DNA from: Cohnella pontilimi
GTDB lineage: Bacteria > Bacillota > Bacilli > Paenibacillales > Paenibacillaceae
NCBI RefSeq assembly: GCF_005049045.1
Contig: NZ_SUPK01000001.1
Location: 310,001-374,000, forward strand
Length of the DNA: 64,000 nt
Direction of reading: 5' to 3'
Part shown: positions 38,556 through 47,030 of the stretch, piece after piece
Layout of the letters: every line of letters starts with the position of its first letter
Position numbering within the stretch: position 1 is the first letter of the stretch
Notes under the pieces: model-generated
Told to the model about the DNA's origin: nothing
Seen by the model: the letters and a program-made list of their open reading frames with translations, nothing else
Databases searched by the model: none
Position numbers and translations under genes: made by a program

Positions 38556-41500
38556 TCAAGCTGCGGCATAGGCTGTAACAGGAGCTGCCGCATCGGCTGA
38601 TGTGGACTTAGAGAAATAAGTCAGCACCGGTTTAGACAGCATGGAGACGGATGCGGCAACCGAAAGAATCAGTGTCCAGTGGCTGAACGAAAGGGGGGCA
38701 GTGTGAAAAAACCGGGCGACCGGCGGTACATACAGAGCGGCTAACAAAGCGAGCCAAGAAGCTCCAAGCGCTCCCAGCATAAAGCGGTCTTTGCTTATGT
38801 CCCTCACCGTTTCTTTCGATCCTTCCTTGCGCCAGTTCATCGTCTGGATCAGCTGCCCCGCAACGAGTGTCGCGAAAGCAACGCTCTGTGCAACCTGTAC
38901 GGAAGCACCGCCGGCAAGAGTCAGAGTGAACAGGCCAAGAGAGCCGGCGCCCAGCAGAACGCCTCTTGTGATCACCTTTTGATACAGCGGTTTGTCAACG
39001 ATGTCGATCCGTTTCTCCTGGTTGGCTTTATTGCCGGGATTGATGGCTAGAACCATCGCCGGCAGGGTGTCGGTGAGCAAATTCATCAGCAGGATTTGGA
39101 TCGGAACGAGAGGGATGGGCAGGCCTACCATGACTGCTGCACTCGTCACAAGAATTTCGGCTAAATTTCCGGTTAGCAGACAACCTAGCGCTTTGCGGAT
39201 ATTGCCAATAATTTTGCGGCCTTCTTTGACTCCCTCCACAATAGAGCCGAAATGATCTTCCTGCAGCACGATATCCGCCGTTTCTTTCGTCACATCCGTT
39301 CCCGTTTTGCCCATGGCAATACCGACATCCGCCTTTTTAATGGCAGGACTGTCGTTAACGCCGTCTCCAGTCATGGCCACCGTATGCCCCAGCTGCTGGT
39401 ATGCGGTCACGATGCGGAGCTTTTGCTCAGGCGTTACCCGAGCAAAGATGGTAATTTCTTCAACTCTTTGCTGCAGCTCCTCGTCGGTCAAACGGTCCAG
39501 CTCATAGCCTGAAAGCACCTTACAGTTCTCGTCATCAATACCGATCTGCTTCGCAATGGCGACAGCCGTAATCGGATGGTCACCGGTAATCATGACCGGT
39601 TTAACCCCGATAGAACGTGCTTCTTTGATGGACTGTTCGACTCCAGCTTTGGGAGGATCGATCATTCCGGCCATCCCTACATAGATCATCTGCTTGTGAA
39701 CCACGTCGGGGCCGGGGATATTGGTCGGATCAACGGAACAATAGGCGAAGCCGAGAACACGAAGGGCATCGCCCGCCAACGTCTCGTTTTGTTTAATAAT
39801 CCGACTGCGGATGTCATCCGTAATCGGCATAACTGCACCGTCCACCTGGTACATAGAACAGTGCTCCAGAATATTTTCCACCGCTCCTTTAGAGAAGAGG
39901 TAACATTCCCGTTCGAATGCGGCGTGTTTGCAGACGACACTCATTCTGCCGGTTCCCGAGTCGAACGGAATCTCTTGGCATCTATGCCAATCCTTCATAT
40001 TTTCGGCTCGGATACCGGCTTTGGCGGCCATGAACAGAAGGGCTGCTTCTGTCGGGTCTCCGCGCACAGTCCAACTCTGATCCTGCATCTCCATCGCACT
40101 GTTATTACAAAGGACGGCTATTTGCATAATCCGCCTCAATTCCGGCTGTGAGTCAGAATGGGAGGGCGTTTCTTGTTTGTCTGCTTTATCGTAAATCGTT
40201 CCTTCAGGACTATAACCATTACCAGCGACGGACCAGGTATGCCCGATGGCGGCGATCTCTTTTACCGTCATTTCGTTCTTGGTTAAAGTACCTGTCTTAT
40301 CGGAACAGATGACAGTTGTTCGACCCAACGTTTCGAGAGCGGAGAGCTTGCGGACATGCACATTTTTCTTGGCCATCCGGAAAATTCCGGCACTTAATGC
40401 GATCGTGATGGTCACCGGAAGACCTTCAGGAATCGCCGAGGCTGCAAGAGTGATGGAAGTTGAAATCATCTGTGTCAAAGGAATGCCTCGTAACAATCCG
40501 GTGACGAACACTAGACTTCCCGCAAGGAATGCCCATTTGATGAACGTTTTGCTGATGGAAGTCACTTTCGATTGCAGAGGTGTGACTTCCTTGTCCTCTG
40601 TTTTCAACAGGGACATGAGATGACCGATCTCGGTACCCATACCGGTTGCTACGACGACTCCTAATGCTTTGCCGCGGCTGATATCGGTCCCCATATAGAG
40701 CATGTTGGATCGTTCTGATAATGGACGATCCTCATTCACAACCGATTCATTCTTCGCAATGGGAAGTGATTCACCGGTTAGAGCCGCTTCGTTGACTTCA
40801 AGGTTCCAGGCACGGACAATCCGCAGATCGGCTGGGACTCGGTCACCCGCTTCCAGCATGACGAGATCTCCCGGAACAAGGCCGACTGCCGAAATGCGTT
40901 CCTGATGTCCGCCTCGAAGTACAGTGCATTCTGAAGGTTGAAACCGATTCAGGTCTTCAAGAACCTTTTCAGCTTTGCGTTCCTGGTAGGTGCTAATGGC
41001 TGCATTCGCAAGCAGAACGGCGCCCATTGCCAAGCCATCGAACATACCGCCTGTCACAAAAGCGAGCAGGGAGGTACCGACGAGCACGAGTGTTGTAAAT
41101 TCTTTAAATTGACCTAAGTAAGACTTGATCCATGGCACAGGCTGCTTTCGTTCCAATTCGTTCGGGCCGAATTGTCGTTTTCTCGTTCGTACTTGCTCGA
41201 GGGAAAGTCCGCTGCTTTCGTTCACGTTAAACTTTCCTGAGATATCAGACCACGGAGCGGAATGCCATATTAAAGCTTCCGCAGCGGTTGCCATCTCGCT
41301 TGCTGCGACGTTAACCGGGGGAAATGCGGCAACAGCCGTTTTTTGTGAGCGCGACAAAAAGAGCAGCGACAGCGCATCGGATGCAAGATTAACGAGAGGA
41401 GCCGTTATAACGCCTAATGTGGCTAATGCGGTTCCCAGCACATTCCATTTCTTAGTAATTTGCAGATGCTCCTGTACCGTGCTCTCCATCTTTCGGGCAC

Positions 41501-43250
41501 CCTCAATAGCAGCAAGAACGGAATCCAGTTGATCCAAAGACGACGAGGCAACGCCAGCTTCCTTCAAATAAGAGGCGCAGTGATCCGGTTCCTTCCCGGT
41601 CACAAGAAGAACGTGCTCATCCCTTTGATGAAGCTCGGCACTCCTTTCAATCACATCTCCTTCGGACAGATCAAGCCAACTGGGGTCCATGCCTAACTCA
41701 GCTACGAGCTCTGGTCGTACATTTGCGCTGTGCTTAAGGGGGGCCAATGTAAATCCCTGATCACGAAGCCGTTCCACATAAAGTCGCACTTCCGGGTCAA
41801 TTTCTTGCTGTCTGTAGATAAGGCCAACACAAATAAGCCCTTTATTCGTGTGTTTGGCAACAAACAGCACGTCAAAGCCTTTTTTCTGTAATCGCTTTGC
41901 TTCCAAATAATAATTTCCGATGGCGGCCTCATGCTTTTGGCAATAAGCAAGAGTACCCAACCTGTAACGCGTATTCTGGACGGTACCTGTAATCCCGTCT
42001 TCTTCTGCTGTTACATGAAACGCGGTGCGGATCGTTCGACAGCTCTCTTTGGCTTTCCGCCACACCGCCTCCTTCCACGGGTGTTCCGTCTTTTCCATGA
42101 GGGAAGCGGCGCTGCAGAGTACCCTGTCCGGTTCATCTTCATGAGAAACACAATCTAACTCATTACGTTCTGCACCAAACATCAAAGAGGTGTCTTCAAG
42201 CAGCAAAGTACGTGTTCGTGGAAGCCGGGACAGCGACGCATGATAAGGGGTGTCCGCACACTGTTCTCTGAACTCCACCTCCGCCTGCTTCCAGGCAGCT
42301 TCGGCAGGAATGGAGGCCGGCCGAGGGTTCGCGGCAAGCAGGACGGCGATGCCTCGAAGAGGGTCCCGTGTCAATGCCCAGGTTAGACCGGCTGCTGCGA
42401 TACCAAGTTTGCCTGCCTTCTCGCTGTACCGCCTGATTTCCGGGGACAATTCGACAGGGTGTTCGGCTTGGAACTGCCCGCTTCGCCTCCAGTTGACGTA
42501 TTGTAAGATGCTGAGACCCGCAAGAACGACCAAGTTTTCCCGGACCAAAGCCAGCGCGAGAGCGCCGGCGCCAAGCACTAAATCCGTGTTGATTTTTCTC
42601 TCCTTACCGAACTCCGTCACACCGCGTTTGATAAAGGGATATCCGGTAACGACAGAAACCAAGCCTGACAGGTAAAAGGGAACGGGACTTCTTGCCAATG
42701 CTGATTTTCCGAATATCAGCTGCTTAGCTCCTAGAAACGCGAGTCCCCCCATGGCCAAACTTAGCGGAAGCGGAATGGGAGAGGGCGGTGACGCTCTAGC
42801 CCCGTTCGCCGGTGGAAGCATTCTGATATGCTTCGTCACATCTCCATTAGGAGAAACATCCGGAGGATCATGCTCTTGTTCCTCTGTTCGTGTTATAAGG
42901 AGGTCTTGTGTTACTGCGGCTTCTTGATAAGCACCAACCGGAATCGAGCTTCGGTTACACGACGAGTGCTGTTCATCGGCTTTTTCCGGATGTGAAATCG
43001 GTGAAGTCTGCCGCTCCACGTTCAGGATCATGTGAAAGATGTCATTCACGCAGAGTTGCTTTTCGTCGAATATGACCAGCACTCTGCCCGTGTCGGTGCA
43101 GGGATGCACATTCAATACGCCTTTTAAGGCGCTGAAAGTTGTCCGGATCGTCGCTGCTGTCGATTGGCTGCCCATAAGACCGGATACTTCGATCCTGATC
43201 CTTCCGGGCCAAGCGCGCAGGAACCTTTCACCTTTCACGGCAGCACTCAT
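38556..43250 (-). CDS. giant tandem P-type ATPase with N-terminal HMA-like domain
   Basis: 1564 residues, nearly twice a normal P-type ATPase, like mycobacterial CtpH/CtpI. Residues ~8-80 resemble a heavy-metal-associated fold without CxxC. Residues ~150-650 contain membrane segments and a degenerate ATPase-like region in which the DKTGT site reads LLLEDTSLMFG. The second half is complete: ALTGESLP (actuator), AIPEGLPVTITIALSAGI (P2-type PEGLP), CSDKTGTLTKNE (phospho-acceptor Asp984), MITGDHPITA, TGDGVNDSPAIKKADVGIAMG, and six C-terminal helices. This half resembles Ca2+-type P2 pumps. ATG 43250 is 8 bases after AAGGAG; the frame is open to 43355 without a site. The transported ion is unknown. 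It is followed by DUF5132 and divergent from two small genes. Confidence 0.85.
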   Translation of the reverse strand: MSAAVKGERFLRAWPGRIRIEVSGLMGSQSTAATIRTTFSALKGVLNVHPCTDTGRVLVIFDEKQLCVNDIFHMILNVERQTSPISHPEKADEQHSSCNRSSIPVGAYQEAAVTQDLLITRTEEQEHDPPDVSPNGDVTKHIRMLPPANGARASPPSPIPLPLSLAMGGLAFLGAKQLIFGKSALARSPVPFYLSGLVSVVTGYPFIKRGVTEFGKERKINTDLVLGAGALALALVRENLVVLAGLSILQYVNWRRSGQFQAEHPVELSPEIRRYSEKAGKLGIAAAGLTWALTRDPLRGIAVLLAANPRPASIPAEAAWKQAEVEFREQCADTPYHASLSRLPRTRTLLLEDTSLMFGAERNELDCVSHEDEPDRVLCSAASLMEKTEHPWKEAVWRKAKESCRTIRTAFHVTAEEDGITGTVQNTRYRLGTLAYCQKHEAAIGNYYLEAKRLQKKGFDVLFVAKHTNKGLICVGLIYRQQEIDPEVRLYVERLRDQGFTLAPLKHSANVRPELVAELGMDPSWLDLSEGDVIERSAELHQRDEHVLLVTGKEPDHCASYLKEAGVASSSLDQLDSVLAAIEGARKMESTVQEHLQITKKWNVLGTALATLGVITAPLVNLASDALSLLFLSRSQKTAVAAFPPVNVAASEMATAAEALIWHSAPWSDISGKFNVNESSGLSLEQVRTRKRQFGPNELERKQPVPWIKSYLGQFKEFTTLVLVGTSLLAFVTGGMFDGLAMGAVLLANAAISTYQERKAEKVLEDLNRFQPSECTVLRGGHQERISAVGLVPGDLVMLEAGDRVPADLRIVRAWNLEVNEAALTGESLPIAKNESVVNEDRPLSERSNMLYMGTDISRGKALGVVVATGMGTEIGHLMSLLKTEDKEVTPLQSKVTSISKTFIKWAFLAGSLVFVTGLLRGIPLTQMISTSITLAASAIPEGLPVTITIALSAGIFRMAKKNVHVRKLSALETLGRTTVICSDKTGTLTKNEMTVKEIAAIGHTWSVAGNGYSPEGTIYDKADKQETPSHSDSQPELRRIMQIAVLCNNSAMEMQDQSWTVRGDPTEAALLFMAAKAGIRAENMKDWHRCQEIPFDSGTGRMSVVCKHAAFERECYLFSKGAVENILEHCSMYQVDGAVMPITDDIRSRIIKQNETLAGDALRVLGFAYCSVDPTNIPGPDVVHKQMIYVGMAGMIDPPKAGVEQSIKEARSIGVKPVMITGDHPITAVAIAKQIGIDDENCKVLSGYELDRLTDEELQQRVEEITIFARVTPEQKLRIVTAYQQLGHTVAMTGDGVNDSPAIKKADVGIAMGKTGTDVTKETADIVLQEDHFGSIVEGVKEGRKIIGNIRKALGCLLTGNLAEILVTSAAVMVGLPIPLVPIQILLMNLLTDTLPAMVLAINPGNKANQEKRIDIVDKPLYQKVITRGVLLGAGSLGLFTLTLAGGASVQVAQSVAFATLVAGQLIQTMNWRKEGSKETVRDISKDRFMLGALGASWLALLAALYVPPVARFFHTAPLSFSHWTLILSVAASVSMLSKPVLTYFSKSTSADAAAPVTAYAAA

Positions 43251-43417
43251 GACCATACTCTCCTTGTATCCAATGCGCGGTCTTTTTGTCATGTCGGGTA
43301 GTATTTGCTTGCAGGTGATATCTATTCGCTCAACGCGGCGCTTTTTGACATGCATATTTCTTAAGTTTGGTACCCATATTAACGCTGTGAATTAAATTGG
43401 TCTAGGAGGAATTAGCC

Positions 43418-43633
43418 ATGCTGAAATCGCCTTGGGGCGTGGCTTTAGGCGCGGTGGGATTATTATTGGCGTTGTCGCCGGATGCTAGAAAAACAGCTCG
43501 AAAGTGGGCAGTCAAAGCAACGGAATATGTACTGGATCTAAGTGAGCAAGCGAAAGAGGCAGGCGGAGAAGCTCGAAACAGAATACAATCCGTTTCTCAG
43601 GACTTGTTTACAACGACAACGGACAAAAAATAA
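43418..43633 (+). CDS. small YtxH-like protein, divergent from the ATPase
   Basis: 71 residues: an N-terminal hydrophobic segment (WGVALGAVGLLLALSP) then a charged helix (AVKATEYVLDLSEQAKEAGG), the layout of YtxH/gas-vesicle-like small membrane proteins. taggaggaa lies 8 bases before the ATG. It starts 167 bases from the ATPase start in the opposite direction and is followed 32 bases on by the glycine-zipper gene, so it is part of the same locus. No specific function can be assigned. Confidence 0.6.
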   Translation: MLKSPWGVALGAVGLLLALSPDARKTARKWAVKATEYVLDLSEQAKEAGGEARNRIQSVSQDLFTTTTDKK

Positions 43634-43665
43634 GCAATGCAAATAAGAAAGGGGGAGAGAGTGTG

Positions 43666-44007
43666 ATGTTTCAAGGAGGTTCTCTATGGGCGGGGGTCGT
43701 CAGCGGGGTGATGTCACAGTTTCAGCATACGAAGAACTACAATAAAGGCTTGATGAGCGGCAGGGAGTACGCCGTCCATACGGCAGAAAATGCAACCGGG
43801 GCCGTTGGCGTCATGGCGGGTGTGGAATACGGAGCTTTGCTTGGAACCTCGATGCTGCCCGGCTTAGGTACCGTGGTTGGTGCTGTTATCGGGGGCGTAC
43901 TCGGTGACAAGGTAGGGCGGGCAGTCGGCCAGCAAACAGGGCAAGTGATATTTAGAAGCCAGCCCGTCAACAATATGACACAGCCAACAACACAAACGCA
44001 GGCTTAA
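43666..44007 (+). CDS. glycine-zipper small protein
   Basis: 113 residues with LLGTSMLPGLGTVVGAVIGG and VLGDKVGRAVGQQTG, a glycine-zipper hairpin seen in membrane-embedded small proteins; the N-terminal part (WAGVVSGVMSQFQHTKNYNKG) is helical. gggggagag precedes ATG 43666 (GTG 43663 also in frame). It forms a two-gene unit with the YtxH-like gene and ends at a strong terminator. Role unknown; its constant proximity to DUF5132 and a tandem P-type ATPase here suggests an accessory membrane component. Confidence 0.6.
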   Translation: MFQGGSLWAGVVSGVMSQFQHTKNYNKGLMSGREYAVHTAENATGAVGVMAGVEYGALLGTSMLPGLGTVVGAVIGGVLGDKVGRAVGQQTGQVIFRSQPVNNMTQPTTQTQA

Positions 44008-44025
44008 CTTGCGGGCGATGATGAG

Positions 44026-44053
44026 AAAAAGCTTGGATAACCAAGCTTTTTTT
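44026..44053 (+). terminator. terminator of the glycine-zipper unit
   Basis: AAAAAGCTTGG (44026-44036), loop ataa, CCAAGCTTTTT (44041-44051) continued by a T-run. Confidence 0.88.
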
Positions 44054-44102
44054 ATATGATTAAGTAATCTCTCTGTTCGTTTTCTTTTTAATCCTCACTG
44101 CA

Positions 44103-44211
44103 TTGAGGTGACTACAGTTCGACTGCGCAACAAAACGATGCCGAGCGCGAGAGTCCAGAGTTGCACGAGGAATACGAGCGGACCGAAGATGATAAAGCCT
44201 GGAACAAAATC
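44103..44211 (-). pseudogene. duplicated C-terminal fragment of the 26.6-kb membrane protein gene
   Basis: The minus strand encodes DFVPGFIIFGPLVFLVQLWT then LALGIVLLRS, the end of the protein encoded at 26613-27323. Bases 44125-44211 match 26631-26717 at about 80 of 87 positions without gaps, and the frame is kept. Nothing of the rest of the gene is present and a terminator hairpin lies directly upstream, so this is a dead fragment. Confidence 0.75.
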
Positions 44212-44224
44212 TAGCGACCGAAGC

Positions 44225-44259
44225 AAAACGCCCATGCTGATATGTATGGGCGTTTTTTT
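44225..44259 (+). terminator. terminator-like hairpin
   Basis: AAAACGCCCAT (44225-44235) pairs with ATGGGCGTTTT (44246-44256), 10-base loop, T-run after. It lies beside the gene fragment with no gene of its own. Confidence 0.75.
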
Positions 44260-44307
44260 GGGGCAACAGCTCAATCATAACGCAGCTTACTGTACAGCCA
44301 TTGGAAT

Positions 44308-44329
44308 CCGCGCTCTGCGCGGTTTTTTC
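44308..44329 (+). terminator. GC-rich terminator of the family-R type
   Basis: CCGCGC-tct-GCGCGG followed by six T and then CAATTTATGA. The same hairpin and tail pattern occurs at 31990 and, inverted-module included, at 46924, so this may be a third, decayed copy of the family-R element. Confidence 0.65.
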
Positions 44330-44412
44330 AATTTATGAAAATGGACAAAGAAACGAACTGCGATTAAGGTTATATTAATGACATGGAATATAACAGTAAG
44401 GGAGAAGAAAAT

Positions 44413-44784
44413 ATGAATCTAGGTGCATTTTCTGTATGTTTAAGCGTAAAAGACATTCATGTATCAAAATCTTTTTACGAGAACCTCGGATTTCAAATTT
44501 GGGCCGGTGACATTAAACAGAATTGGCTTGTTATGAAGAATGAAAATTGCGAAATTGGAATATTTCAAGGAATAATACAAAAGAACATTCTCACCTTTAA
44601 TCCAGGGTGGACCCAAGATAATGAAAATCTCGAACAGTTTACGGATATACGAGAAATACAAAAGCAACTTAAAGCAAAAGGAATGAAAATGCTGACTGAA
44701 GCAGATGAAGCAAGTGAAGGGCCAGCACATTTTATCATTGAGGATCCGGACGGTAATCAAATTCTTTTCGATCAACATCGATAA
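44413..44784 (+). CDS. VOC (glyoxalase/bleomycin-resistance fold) protein
   Basis: 123 residues, one VOC module: LGAFSVCLSVKDIHVSKSFY begins the first beta-alpha unit with FYENLGFQIW, and AHFIIEDPDGNQILFDQH is the typical ending with DPDGN and the metal-site Glu/Asp region. ATG 44413 follows gggagaag; the in-frame ATG at 44383 is less well placed. AT-rich compared with the ATPase locus. Single gene; substrate unknown. Confidence 0.8.
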   Translation: MNLGAFSVCLSVKDIHVSKSFYENLGFQIWAGDIKQNWLVMKNENCEIGIFQGIIQKNILTFNPGWTQDNENLEQFTDIREIQKQLKAKGMKMLTEADEASEGPAHFIIEDPDGNQILFDQHR

Positions 44785-44820
44785 AAATAACGGTACTGCC
44801 AAAAGACCCGATGTGTCTAA

Positions 44821-44965
44821 CGACACAAAACCAGCGACATAACTGATCACCCGAAAGCTTGAGAAATCAAGCTTTTTTGTTTTTATGTCAGTACATTTGT
44901 GTCGCGGAGTGACGACACAAATGTACTGACATTGTAGGCTAACGACACAAAATTGGGGACATTGT
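44821..44965 (+). repeat. 145-bp structured repeat, family A copy 2
   Basis: Modules at 44821 (direct), 44885-44904 (inverted), 44913 (direct) and 44943 (direct), with the same AAAGCTTGA/TCAAGCTTT hairpin and T-run between the first two. Distances 64, 28 and 30 are identical to copy 1. Here the inverted and adjacent direct modules pair at all 20 positions although their core (AGTACA type) differs from copy 1. Confidence 0.8.
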
Positions 44966-45232
44966 CGCAAGGTAATATAAAGTGGAACTTATAGCCTGAT
45001 CTAGTTGAGCCCAGACCCTGGGCTTCGGCAGCAAGCACTACGGCGATCGTGCGGATACGTATGGAGAGAGGGAGCTCGGGGGCGGGACGTCGAAGGATGC
45101 GGAGCGAGCGAGGGGGAATCCTAACGGTCGTCCTGCTGCCGCGGCGATCACACGGATTCCCGAACCCTAGTAGTAGATCAATATAACTTGTAGGAGGACC
45201 AGGCATTAGCATAAAAATTTCAACATATATAG
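44966..45232. other. GC-rich spacer after repeat A copy 2
   Basis: From about 45005 to 45175 the spacer is markedly GC-rich and begins with CTAGTTGAGCCCA, shared with 33118-33131. The minus-strand frame across it has no start signal and arginine/proline-rich content, so no gene is called. taggagg at 45191 lies too far from the next start to serve it clearly. Confidence 0.45.
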
Positions 45233-46360
45233 GTGATATCCGTTCAAAATGTTGGGGAGGATATCATAAAACCCATGTTACCTACTGAAGAATACTTCGG
45301 CAAGTTAGAACTCGTTTATTCATTTTTTGGGGCTATGCCTACTGGCGTTAGTGTATCAGAAACCGGGCGTATCTTCGTTTGCTTTCCGAGATGGGGAGAT
45401 GACGTTAAATTTACGGTAGCGGAAATTGTTGGGGGACAGTTGAAGCCTTATCCAAATTTGGAAACGAATTTAATGAACCCTTCGAATATCACGATGTCTT
45501 TCATCAGTGTCCAAAGTGTAATTGCGGATGGAAGGGGAACCCTCTGGGTACTGGATACGGCGGCACCGAATTTTTCCGAACCCATTAAAGGAGGGGCAAA
45601 ATTAGTCGCTGTAGATTTAAAAACAAATACGATAAGAAAAGTATATACGTTTGCAGAAAATGTAGTCTTGCCGACAACGTATCTGAATGATGTCCGATTT
45701 GATTTTCGGGTTGGTCAATCAGGTTACGCATATATAACGGATTCATCTTCTAGAGGTCCAGGCGCGATCATAGTCGTAAATTTGGAAAATGGAAATGCGT
45801 TTAGACGGTTGCATGGAGCAAATTCCACTTCACCCGATCCATTTTTTTTACCGAAAGTGGAAGGTAAAATTTTGTTGAATCGAATCCCTTACGGCACCAC
45901 TTCACCTTTTAGATTGGCCTCTGATGGTATAGCGATTTCCCCCGATGGAAGGATTTTATTTTTTTGTCCGCTCAGCAGTCGTCATCTATACTCGATCTCA
46001 ACAGAAGCCCTAAGAGACATAAGGATACCGGATTCCAATTTACATGATTATGTGCGATATTGGGGAGAAAAAGGCGCGTCTGACGGAATGATAACCGATG
46101 CAAAAGGAAACGTTTACGCCGGAGACTATGAACACAATAGTATTCGAAAGATATTGCCGAATGGAATAATGGCAACCATCGCACATGATCCGAGAATTTT
46201 ATGGCCGGATACTTTTTCTATTGGTCCGGACCAATATTTATATTTTATCGTGAACCAACTGCATCGGCAGGCAAGATTCCATTATGGAAAAGACCTGCGG
46301 CAAAAACCTTATAGTTTACTTCGCATAAAAATTGATGAATTTCCTGCTCCTACCTTTTGA
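45233..46360 (+). CDS. yellow/major royal jelly protein-like beta-propeller
   Basis: 375 residues resembling the bacterial MRJP/Yellow family, a six-bladed beta-propeller: PTGVSVSETGRIFVCFPRWG near the start, GTLWVLDTAAPN, YLNDVRFDFRVGQSGYAYIT, SDGIAISPDGRILFFCPLSS, and KGNVYAGDYEHNSIRKI. No signal peptide is seen. Function of bacterial members is unclear; some resemble gluconolactonase-like enzymes. The start is doubtful: GTG 45233 has no close ribosome site, and ATG 45275 is the alternative, 14 bases after ggaggat. A terminator follows 48 bases after the stop. Confidence 0.75.
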   Translation: MISVQNVGEDIIKPMLPTEEYFGKLELVYSFFGAMPTGVSVSETGRIFVCFPRWGDDVKFTVAEIVGGQLKPYPNLETNLMNPSNITMSFISVQSVIADGRGTLWVLDTAAPNFSEPIKGGAKLVAVDLKTNTIRKVYTFAENVVLPTTYLNDVRFDFRVGQSGYAYITDSSSRGPGAIIVVNLENGNAFRRLHGANSTSPDPFFLPKVEGKILLNRIPYGTTSPFRLASDGIAISPDGRILFFCPLSSRHLYSISTEALRDIRIPDSNLHDYVRYWGEKGASDGMITDAKGNVYAGDYEHNSIRKILPNGIMATIAHDPRILWPDTFSIGPDQYLYFIVNQLHRQARFHYGKDLRQKPYSLLRIKIDEFPAPTF

Positions 46361-46402
46361 TTAATAATTCACTTTATAGTGATGCGTAAATTGGTGATGC
46401 AT

Positions 46403-46912
46403 TTAGGAACGCGGCACAGTAGCCGCGTTTTTTTGTTGATTCATCGTCCTAAAATAGAGGACACAAAACACTCGGGTCACCATGAAGGTGAGAAAGAGCG
46501 ATCCCCACGACCAAAACCAATTCCAACGAATGTAACGAATCAGGTCCGTATAACGTTGGATTACGATCTCCACGACGGTTAAAACGGTGCAGAATAATAC
46601 GTAGTAACCTATTTGAATCCAACGGCTCCGATGGCTCGGATAGTAAACGATAAAAACAGCGCATGCCACCGGATGAGCCATATATTCATACGTGAAGCTG
46701 GTCCGGTTGCTTTCCGCCAGCTCTCTAAAGGGATAGGCGAGAAGTCCGAACTGTACCGCAGCATGGCCGAGTATGCACGTTATCCACTGTTTGAACAAAA
46801 AAGCGGTCAATGCCAATTTGATTTGAAGTCCGCGGATACCACGATGAAAAAAACGGCCGACACCTAATACAAAACCTTGAACGTATAAAAACCTGTCGGG
46901 AGACAAGAACAT
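46403..46912 (-). CDS. CBO0543-family membrane protein, ends rebuilt by repeat sequence
   Basis: About 169 residues. AFLFKQWITCILGHAAVQFG, PVACAVFIVYYPSHRSRWIQ, YVLFCTVLTVVEIVIQRYTD and WNWFWSWGSLFLTFMVTRVF, each a membrane segment or its edge, fit the CBO0543 family of four- to five-helix proteins from spore-formers. Its 5' end (ATG 46912, or TTG 46924) lies inside a repeat module and has no ribosome site. Its last codons and stop lie inside the terminator of the convergent gene. It may be an intact gene with altered ends or a trimmed pseudogene. Confidence 0.55.
   Translation of the reverse strand: MFLSPDRFLYVQGFVLGVGRFFHRGIRGLQIKLALTAFLFKQWITCILGHAAVQFGLLAYPFRELAESNRTSFTYEYMAHPVACAVFIVYYPSHRSRWIQIGYYVLFCTVLTVVEIVIQRYTDLIRYIRWNWFWSWGSLFLTFMVTRVFCVLYFRTMNQQKNAATVPRS
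46408..46434 (+). terminator. terminator of the beta-propeller gene
   Basis: AACGCGGC (46408-46415), loop acagta, GCCGCGTT (46422-46429), T-run. It overlaps the 3' end of the convergent CBO0543-type gene. Confidence 0.85.
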
Positions 46913-47030
46913 ACATTCATTCAAATCCGCGCGCAGCGCGGCTTTTTCATTTTATCGATGTAAGTTCTTGTCCTTGTGCCGGGACAAGAACTTACATCGT
47001 TTCCCGATTGAGGACAAGAATTTGCATTGT
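46902..47030 (+). repeat. structured repeat, family R copy 2 (complete)
   Basis: Direct module GACAAGAACATACAT at 46902; GC-rich terminator CCGCGCGCAGCGCGG with T-run at about 46926-46946; inverted module ATGTAAGTTCTTGTCC (46958-46973); 8-base loop; direct module GGACAAGAACTTACAT (46982-46997, perfect pairing with the inverted one); direct module GGACAAGAATTTGCAT at 47012. The loop (8) and the direct-direct distance (30) equal those of family A. The remaining spacer 47031-47285 is GC-rich at first, then AT-rich, and holds no gene I can support. Confidence 0.75.

Noticed and set aside
44060..44278. 72-codon minus-strand frame overlapping the duplicated gene fragment
   Set aside because: It is a different frame from the one that preserves the parent protein sequence, hence a shadow of the relic.
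44883..45212. 109-codon minus-strand frame over repeat A copy 2 and the GC-rich spacer
   Set aside because: Composed of repeat and Arg/Pro-rich low-complexity translation with no start signal.
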